From Saccharum officinarum (lineage: Eukaryota > Streptophyta > Magnoliopsida > Poales > Poaceae), in contig CM036188.1 of NCBI GenBank assembly GCA_020631735.1, forward strand, positions 18,952,214-19,016,213: a stretch of DNA of 64,000 bases, given 5' to 3'. The translations under genes were made by a program, and so were the position numbers. Below the pieces are notes generated by a model. The model saw only the letters and a list, made by a program, of their open reading frames with translations, was not told where the DNA came from and ran no database searches. Below, piece by piece: positions 57,437 through 64,000 of this stretch (positions are counted from its first letter, which is position 1; the number at the start of each line of letters is the position of its first letter).

Positions 57437-57536
57437 NNNNNNNNNNNNNNNNNNNNNNNNNNNNNNNNNNNNNNNNNNNNNNNNNNNNNNNNNNNNNNNN
57501 NNNNNNNNNNNNNNNNNNNNNNNNNNNNNNNNNNNN
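57437..57536. other. Assembly gap (100 N)
   Basis: Exactly 100 N, the conventional length for a gap of unknown size. Sequence on the two sides need not be adjacent in the genome. Confidence 0.99.
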
Positions 57537-58560
57537 CCTACTGGCCCGACCACCACGGAAAGTAGTTGGCCATGACATGCTCATCGCCCATAGCGGACCT
57601 ACAAGCAGTCTCATAAAGTTGGACCATAGCTCGGGATTGACCTTGCCGTCATAATGGTTAAGCTTTTCCAGCTTAAAACCTCTAGGCCAGATGACTGTCG
57701 TAGGTGGTTGGTGAATTGCTTGGGGCCCGGGGGACCGTGACGTATCGTACTCTATGCGATGACTGGTTTCATGGACGCACGGTCCCAGCTCTCTGTTCAA
57801 TGCGAGGACACAGGTCACGGTTGTTGAGGTCGTGACGGAGATCATAATTGCCATCATGGCGATCTCGTTCGTCACTATTGTTGTCCTTGACCACGGTGGT
57901 CCCGGTGGTCATTACACCAGTTGTCGCTGCGCCAGTCGTCGTCGTGTTGTTATTGCAGCGGTGGCTGAGGCGGCAGTTATCATCGCGAGGAGGGTTTCCA
58001 CGATTGCCGTTGTTGCCTCCGTCAGCTCTGGATTGACACCAAGAGCTCTATTGTCCATAACGCGGTTGTCTGCGCTAGCGGGTGCGCGTGAGCTATGTTG
58101 ACCAGACCTGAAAGGTCGATGGAGTGCTGGCGGCTCCTGCTAGTCGCGCCAGACACGGACGGCCCCACGGCACGTTCATTGGTCTGAACCATGGCCGCCT
58201 AGAGATAAGCCTGCAAATCTTCCTGGATGTTTTGGATTTCCAGGGTATCTAGTAACCGCTTCAGGCTTTCAATGGCGACGGCGACATTGGCGCTTGGGTT
58301 TTTGAATACTGGTCTGTTCCCCACCATGTCGAAAGCATCGTTGAGGTTGCGCCCTTGCAGTCGATTACGCCTAATTGCAGCGTCAGCTTCTTGTTGGTCG
58401 TGGTGTGCTTGCTGTTGTGCTAGGCGTGCATCTTCATCTATGCGACGTTGAGCTCGGTCAGCATTGCGCTATTGTCGCTCTTGTTGCTGTTGATCGGTCT
58501 CGCCTCCAGCAGGTGGATCTTCATCTTGGCTAACCATGTTGATCATGGCGCCACGCCTTG
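57537..58560 (-). pseudogene. gag region of a Ty3/Gypsy retrotransposon, partial
   Basis: Minus-strand frames give a gag-like start near 58540 with a Gln/Arg-rich coiled stretch, then, close to the gap, a capsid-like segment (LEKLNHYDGKVNPELW, 57640-57690), a common motif of grass Gypsy gag. Several stops and frame changes are present. Pol is not seen on this side of the gap. Confidence 0.6.
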
Positions 58561-58818
58561 GAGGGAAGGCCAGATTTGAGGAAAGCCTGGAGGATATAGC
58601 CTCTCCTCGTCACCATTACTCACATGGTGTAATACCATGGTTTGAGTAGTCCGTCAGACACGTGTGCTCGATCCAGAGCTCAAACGACTATCTGTCTGGG
58701 TGGTATGATCAAAAACTTGATCAGAGCACACCATATTGACGAAGTTGCATGGTCGATGTCGAGGTCGAGCGGAGCACCCTTCAGGAGTTGAAGTGACTAC
58801 TAGATCTGTACCCAACCA

Positions 58819-59208
58819 TTAAAAATAGGTGGATCGAGCAGGTCGAGTAGATCTGTTGTAGCCGTTTGAGTCCTGTTCGGTAAACTGCTCTTGGAGCGAG
58901 TCAACCAGAGTCAGGGTGGATGAGAGCTTGCCACCGAGCCGGTCGATGGAGTTGACCAGGTCGGTGTTGTCGAGTTTCTTCCCCTGATAGCGAGGGAGGA
59001 ACCGACCGGTTGCCGGCGTGGTCGATGACGATGCTGGTGTCGGGAAGTAGTCGATGCAGATTGAATCTGCATCCCCTCCGTGGTCGAGGCAACAAAGTAA
59101 TTGGAGCCGGTGGTCCACGTGATCTGGCCGATCGTGAACGTGAGGCCCACTGCCGTGGCTATGGAGTCGGGGGAGATGACCATCTCGCACGCCTAAAAAG
59201 CAGTACAC
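58819..59208 (-). pseudogene. Leader reading frame of the minus-strand Gypsy element
   Basis: Frame of 129 codons between the primer binding site and gag. It carries no recognised domain and appears frameshifted part way (the frame from 59183 fits the start, this one the end). Such leader frames are seen in some grass Gypsy elements. Confidence 0.4.
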
Positions 59209-59210
59209 AC

Positions 59211-59231
59211 ACCCCCTACCTGGCGCGCCAC
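59211..59231 (-). promoter_or_regulatory. Primer binding site region of the minus-strand Gypsy element
   Basis: On the minus strand the LTR end TGTCGACA is followed by GTGGCGCGCCAGGTAGGGGG, a phrase found directly after the 5' LTR in many grass Gypsy elements. It fixes the element's orientation and LTR border. Confidence 0.6.
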
Positions 59232-60241
59232 TGTCGACAAAATCTGGTCGGCAGTCTACCGAGGGGTATGCCCAAGGTAGTAGATTGTCGACAAAACCTG
59301 GTCGGCAGTCTACCGAGGGGTATGCCCAAGGTAGTAGATTGTCAGCAGACAGGTATGCAAGCCACGAACGAGATGGTGATGCAGAACAACACGCGGGTTT
59401 ACCCAGGTTCAGGCCACCGTGTGGGCGTAATACCTTACGTCATGCTCTGCTTTGTTATTGCTGTCTCGAACAATGTATTACAAGCTAGATTGCCCTAGAG
59501 TATGTTTCGATGTTTTTTAAGGGGTCCCCTACCCTCCTTATGTAGTCCGGGAGGCAGGGTTACAGATCTGGAAACTAATCTTAGCCAGTTACAATTGCCA
59601 TATGGAGCCGAATAAGGATTCCTAACATAACCGACCAAGACCTTTCTTGATCTCCAAGTCTGGTTTGATGCCTTGCGTGAGATTCCATCTCGATGATCTG
59701 GATCGCGCGTTGTCATATAATGGGCCGGACCGTCTGATCTGGGCTTGCCCATGTCTAACCGTAAGGGTATAGGGGTTTATACCCCACAAATTGTCGCCAG
59801 ACAGGTGTGCAAGCCACGAACGAGATGGTGATGCAGAACAACACGCGGGTTTACCCAGATTCAGGCCGCCGTGTGGGCGTAATACCTTACGTCCTGCTCT
59901 GCTTTGTTATTGTTGTCTCAAACAATGTATTACAAGCTAGATTGCCCTAGAGTATGTTTCGATGTTTTTTAAGGGGGTCCCTACCCTCCTTATATAGTCC
60001 GAGAGGTAGGGTTATAGATCTGGAAACTAATCTTAGCCGGTTACAATTACCATATGGAGTCGAATAAGGATTCCTAACCTAACCGACCAAGACCTTGCTT
60101 GATCTCCAAGTCTAGTTTGATGCCTTGCGCGAGACTCCATCTCGATGATCTAGATCGCGCGTCGTCATGTAATGGGTCGGACCGTCTGGTCTGGGCTTGC
60201 CCATGTCTAGCCGTAAGGATATAGGGGTTTATACCCCCACA
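59232..60241 (-). mobile_element. Gypsy 5' LTR with tandemly duplicated portion
   Basis: The LTR runs TGTCGACA (59232) to CCCCACA (59788). 59340-59788 is repeated almost exactly at 59790-60241 (AGACAGGT.TGCAAGCCAC to GGGGTTTATACCCC). A shorter direct repeat of about 54 bp (GACAAA.CTGGTCGGCAG) occurs at 59234 and 59288. The outer edge at 60241 abuts a truncated Cassandra LTR. Confidence 0.75.
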
Positions 60242-61234
60242 GTATGAGTGTCCTATTAATCCTGTTAAGCCTTGGGTCGGGAAGTTACATCCTCACCCCC
60301 TTAAGAGACTGACGTCCTTGTCGGTCAATCCCAAGCCAGGAACGTTCTCTCTTAGCCACGTCTGTATGCCCAGTGCCAGCGCATGTGCCATGCTGTGTGA
60401 CCACTCTGGGTCCACACCAGCCATGGCACCATGCCTGCGCAACTGCGACACACGCGCCCATGAAATCGCGAGAGTCGTTTGATACCATTCTGTAACATTC
60501 CGCTTCCTCAAGGCCGGGCCCGCTTACATGTGGCCGCTTTTTAGGACATAGATTGCCCTCATAGACCCACACAAGTATTTTCTGCGCACTTTGTCCTCAC
60601 TCGTGCGCACCGGGAATAATTTCCCGGTCGGTCACCCATCGCTCCAGGTCAAGCACGCTTAACATGGAGTTTTTTGGGGATGGGCTTCCGGAAAAGAAGT
60701 TATAACTTGTTGGTACGAGTATCCTATTAATCCTGTTAAGCTCTGGATCGGGATGTTACATCCTCACCCCCTTAAGACACTGACGTCCTCGTCGGTCATC
60801 CTAAGCCAGGAACGTCCTCTCTTAGCCATGTTCGTATGTCCAGTGCCAGCGCATGTGTCATGCTGTATGACCACTCTGGGTCCACACCAGCCATGCACAC
60901 TATGCCTGCGCAACTACGACACATGCGCCCGTGAAGCCGCGAGAGTCGGCTTTAATACCATTCTGTAACGTCTCGCCTCCTCGAGGCCAGGCCCGCTTAC
61001 ATCTAGCCGCTTTCTAGGACATAGACTGCCCTCACAGACCTACACAAATCTTTTCTGCGCACTTTGTCAGCACTCGTGCGCACCCGGAAAGAATTTTCCG
61101 GTCGGTCACCCATCACTCTAGGTCCAGCACGCTTAACTTGGAGTTCTTTGAGGATGGGCTTCCGGAAAGGAAGTTGCAACTTGTTGGTATGAGTATCCTA
61201 CTAATCCTGTTAAGCCCTGGGTCGAGATGTTACA
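60242..61234 (-). mobile_element. Tandem Cassandra TRIM array with 5S-like LTRs
   Basis: Minus-strand order: LTR a 61234-60964 (271 bp), internal 60963-60761, LTR b 60760-60491 (270 bp), internal 60490-60290, partial LTR c 60289-60242. LTRs begin TGTAACATC and end GTTACA. Each internal region starts with an initiator-Met-tRNA-type binding site (AATGGTAT.AAA) and ends with a purine tract (CTTAAGGGGGTGAGGA). Both full LTRs contain 5S rRNA-like sequence with AGTTAAGCGTGCT and GATGGGTGACC, the hallmark of Cassandra. No coding capacity. Confidence 0.9.
61105..61200 (-). promoter_or_regulatory. 5S rRNA-like Pol III promoter block in Cassandra LTR a
   Basis: Minus strand carries box A-like AGTTAAGCGTGCTGG and box C-like GATGGGTGACC at 5S spacing. 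The 5S likeness is imperfect, so this is an LTR module and not a 5S gene. A second copy lies at about 60630-60725 in LTR b. Confidence 0.75.
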
Positions 61235-63790
61235 GAATGCATTGACTGTCAAGAGTAAATTTCTGATTCCAAACATTGATGAGTTGTTGGATGAGCTTTC
61301 TTCAGCCAGTTGGTTCTCTTGCTTGGATCTCAGGGCGAGCTTCAATCAGATCTGTTTGGCTCCTGGCAAGGAATACAAAACCGCCTTCCAGACACACTAG
61401 GGACAGTTCAAGTTCACCGTTATGTCTTTTGGCCTCACTGGCGCTCCAAACTCCTTCCAAGGTGCCATGAACAACACTTTAAAGCCTTTGCTCCGTAAAT
61501 GTGTCATCGTCTTCTTTGATGACATCTTGGTGTACAGCTCCTCTTATGAAGATCACCTTCAGCACCTCCAGCAAGTCTTCAAGTTGCTATCCAAGGATCA
61601 ATGGTTGATCAAGTCATCCATGTGCCGGTTTGCACAACAGTCTATTTCATATCTCGGGCATGTGATTAGTGCTCAAGGAGTTTCTACCAATCCCTCCAAG
61701 ATCGAGTCTGTGTTGACTTGGCCAGTTCCACAAGATATCAAGGAACTCAGAAGCTTCCTCAGGCTGGAAGGGTACTATAGAAAATTTGTGCAGCATTATG
61801 CCATTCTTGCTCAACCCTTGATGGACCTTCTCAAGAAGGGCAGCCTTTTCATATGGACAGTCAATCATACTGCAGCGTTCCAAGCTCTCAAGCAGGCGCT
61901 GGTTTCTGCTCCAGTCCTTGCTTTACCTGACTTCTCTTAGCCATTCCAGTTACAAACTAACGCCAGTGATCACAGTGTGGGAGCAGTCTTGCTTCAGGAT
62001 GGCCATCCTCTCGCCTTTGTCAGCAAGGCGCTAGGTCCGCGATTGAGGGGTCTCTCAACTTAGAATATCTTGCCATACTGGTGGCAATTGATCAATGACG
62101 CACATACCTGCAGCACAGTGAGTTCACCATATACACCGATCAACGGAGTCTAATGCATATCACTGACCAGCGTCTTCAGACCCCGTGGCAAATGAAACTC
62201 TAGACCAAGCTGGTGGGTCTACAGTTCAAGATTGTGTACAAGTCAGGGTCTTCTAACCTGACAGCAGATGCTCTGTCTCGACACCCCTCTCCTCCTGACC
62301 AGTGCCATGCCTTATCCTCCGCATCTCCTACCTGGATGGCTGAGGTGGTCGCCGGATATGATGCTGATCCTTATTCTAGGAAGCTGCTGCAGGAACTGTC
62401 AGTGAATGCTGAGTCCCGTCCTCCTAAGTCCTAACTCCCTGCTTAACGGTGTCATTCATATTGCCAATCGGGTGTGGGTTGGTAGCAACAAGCCTCTCCA
62501 GCACAAAATTGTCACCGCTCTCCATTCTAGTGTGCTGGGCGGCCACTCCGGATTTCCTGTGGCTTACAGCCGCACTCAGAAGCTCTTCTGCTAGCATGGT
62601 ATGAAATCTGACATCAAGGCCTTTGCTGCCTCGTGTTCCACTTGTTTGCAGGCCAAGCTAGACCGCATCAAATACCCAGGATTGCTGCCCTTGCCGGTGC
62701 CCAACGAGTCCTGGCAGGTGGTCTCTATGGATTTCATCGAGGGGTTGCCGCGCTCGGGGTGCCACCAACAGTATCCTGGTGGTCGTGGACAAATTTAGCA
62801 AGTTCACCCACTTCGTGACGCTGCTACATCCCTTCACCGCGTCTCAAGTGGCGCAACTCTTCCTCGACCACATTTATTGTCTTCGCAGCATGCCCATGCA
62901 CTTCATCTCCGACCGCAATCGTATCTTCACCAGCGCCTTTTGGAAGGAGCTGTTCCGCCTCACCGACACCCAGCTCTGCATGAGTTCCTCATACCACCTG
63001 CAGTCTGATGGGCAAACGGAGCGGGTGAATTAGTGCTTGGAGACGTACCTCGGCTGTTTCGCCCACTCTTGCCCGTGACAATGGCTGCGATGGCTGAGCT
63101 TGGCTGAGTACTGGTACAACACCAGCCTCCACTCCTCCCTCAACAAGTCACCATTCGAGGTACGGTACAGCCATCCTCCCTGCCACTTCGACCTTACTCC
63201 AATTGACACTTGCTCCGTCCCTGATGTCGACTCAATGCTTACTCAATGTGCTAGTGTGCTACCATGCTTGCTCTGGTTCGCCAACAACTCCTCCGAGCTC
63301 AACAACGCATGAAGCTACATGCTGACAAGAATCAGTCAGAGCGTTCCTTCAAGGTTGGCGATCAAGTCTACCTCAAGCTGCAACCTTACGTCCAGGCATC
63401 CTTGTCACCTAGGGCACACCAGAAGCTGTCGTTCCGGTACTTCAGACCTTACAAGGTGTTGGCCAAGATCGGTGAGGTCGCCTACAAACTCGGCCTGCCG
63501 ACTTCGTCATCTGTCCACCCGGTCTTCCACGTGTCCCTCCTAAAGCTAGCTCCATCACTGAAGTACCCGCTGTCTGCCGCCGTGCCTGACACAGAAGGTG
63601 GTCTCCAGTACCCTGAAGCTATTCTCCAGCGATGTCTGCATCAACGCCACTCAGGTTCTGTCGTCCAGTAAATGATCAAGTGGTCCGGCTTGGGCACGGA
63701 TCTAGCAACCTGGGAAGACGCAGAAGCCATTCAGCAGAGGTTTCTGTTCGCTCCGGCCTGGGGTGAGGTTGGGTCGCAAGTAGGGGGGAG
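61235..63790 (+). pseudogene. Ty3/Gypsy chromovirus pol, decayed, 5' part missing
   Basis: The plus strand shows, in order, reverse transcriptase (from the KSKFLIPNIDELLD segment; catalytic FFDDILVYS near 61515), RNase H (a TNASDHSVGAVL-like block near 61955), the integrase HHCC region (62520-62670), the DDE core (MDFIEG near 62730, ISDRN near 62910, QSDGQTERVN near 63005) and a chromodomain-like end (63672-63750). In-frame stops at about 61398, 61938, 62201 and 62431 and frame changes show it is dead. Gag and protease are absent because the element is cut at 61235 by the Cassandra array. The pol order RT-RH-INT and the chromodomain place it in the chromovirus branch. Confidence 0.85.
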
Positions 63791-64000
63791 TGTCACGGTT
63801 TTCCATCCAGGGGGGGTCAGTCCCAGAAGGCGATCAAGAGGCAGGCAAGCCCAGGAGAGGTTCTCGACGCAGGCCCAAGAATGTAAAGCTGAGCAGCCCA
63901 GAGTAGCTGTGCCAAATGTGCATCCAGAAGCCCACAGAGCCCGGTAACGAGGAGTAGAAATGAGAGGAAGAGAGAGGAATTGAGCATCAAACATCAGAAT
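63791..64000 (+). mobile_element. 3' LTR of the plus-strand Gypsy chromovirus, start
   Basis: A purine tract (AAGTAGGGGGGAG, 63778-63790) is followed at 63791 by TGTCACGGTTTTCC, the expected TG start of an LTR. The LTR continues beyond the window. Confidence 0.7.

Noticed and set aside
57178..57875. ORFs spanning the N run
   Set aside because: They cross unknown sequence and are not evidence of a gene.
61105..61200. 5S rRNA gene
   Set aside because: Likeness is limited to the promoter half, with mismatches, and the segment sits inside Cassandra LTRs with TRIM ends and primer-binding sites.

Overview
The window is nuclear DNA from a grass, most likely an Andropogoneae relative of sorghum, sugarcane or Miscanthus. 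The evidence is inferential: GC-rich first exons with GT-AG introns, monocot-type NAC and O-fucosyltransferase genes, and grass-typical repeats such as Tourist/Stowaway MITEs, chromovirus-type Gypsy elements and a Cassandra TRIM carrying 5S rRNA-like LTRs. One 100-N assembly gap lies at 57437-57536.

Layout. 1-2599: end of a long LTR. 3250-13280: a grass membrane-protein gene (5065-6009, minus) and its surroundings, tandemly duplicated. The second copy is split by about 4.7 kb containing an unrecognised decayed reading frame, a 2.1 kb minisatellite with a telomere-like core, a 202-bp tandem duplication and a GC-rich inverted-repeat element. A diverged relative of the same gene lies in opposite orientation beside it. 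13300-19500: repeats, including a 1278-bp palindrome and a 79-bp tandem array. 19803-26968 (plus): an intact 11-exon WDR20/creC-like WD40 gene with a GC-AG intron. 28494-30327: a foldback Mutator-like element split by a non-autonomous hAT element. 31463-36566 (plus): an intact 10-exon CSTF64 gene. 37570-38890: MITEs.

39690-56284: a duplicated module of an intronless divergent NAC gene plus an O-fucosyltransferase gene. Copy 1 is an open NAC frame (39690-40460) followed by a gutted O-FucT pseudogene. Between the copies lie a NAC promoter relic and a DUF26 pseudogene. Copy 2 is an open NAC frame (48450-49325) followed by a 10-exon O-FucT gene (51011-56284, minus) whose reading frame is broken by three single-base indels.

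57100-64000: nested retroelements. A minus-strand Gypsy element with a tandemly duplicated LTR portion abuts a tandem Cassandra array (LTR-internal-LTR-internal-partial LTR), which abuts the pol region of a decayed plus-strand Gypsy chromovirus whose 3' LTR begins at 63791.

The two housekeeping-type genes (WD40 regulator of deubiquitination, mRNA 3'-end processing factor) are single-copy and intact. The membrane-protein and NAC/O-FucT loci show local duplication and decay, with different transposons inserted in each copy. All coordinates and exon structures were read by eye; homology statements rest on remembered family motifs, not on searches.
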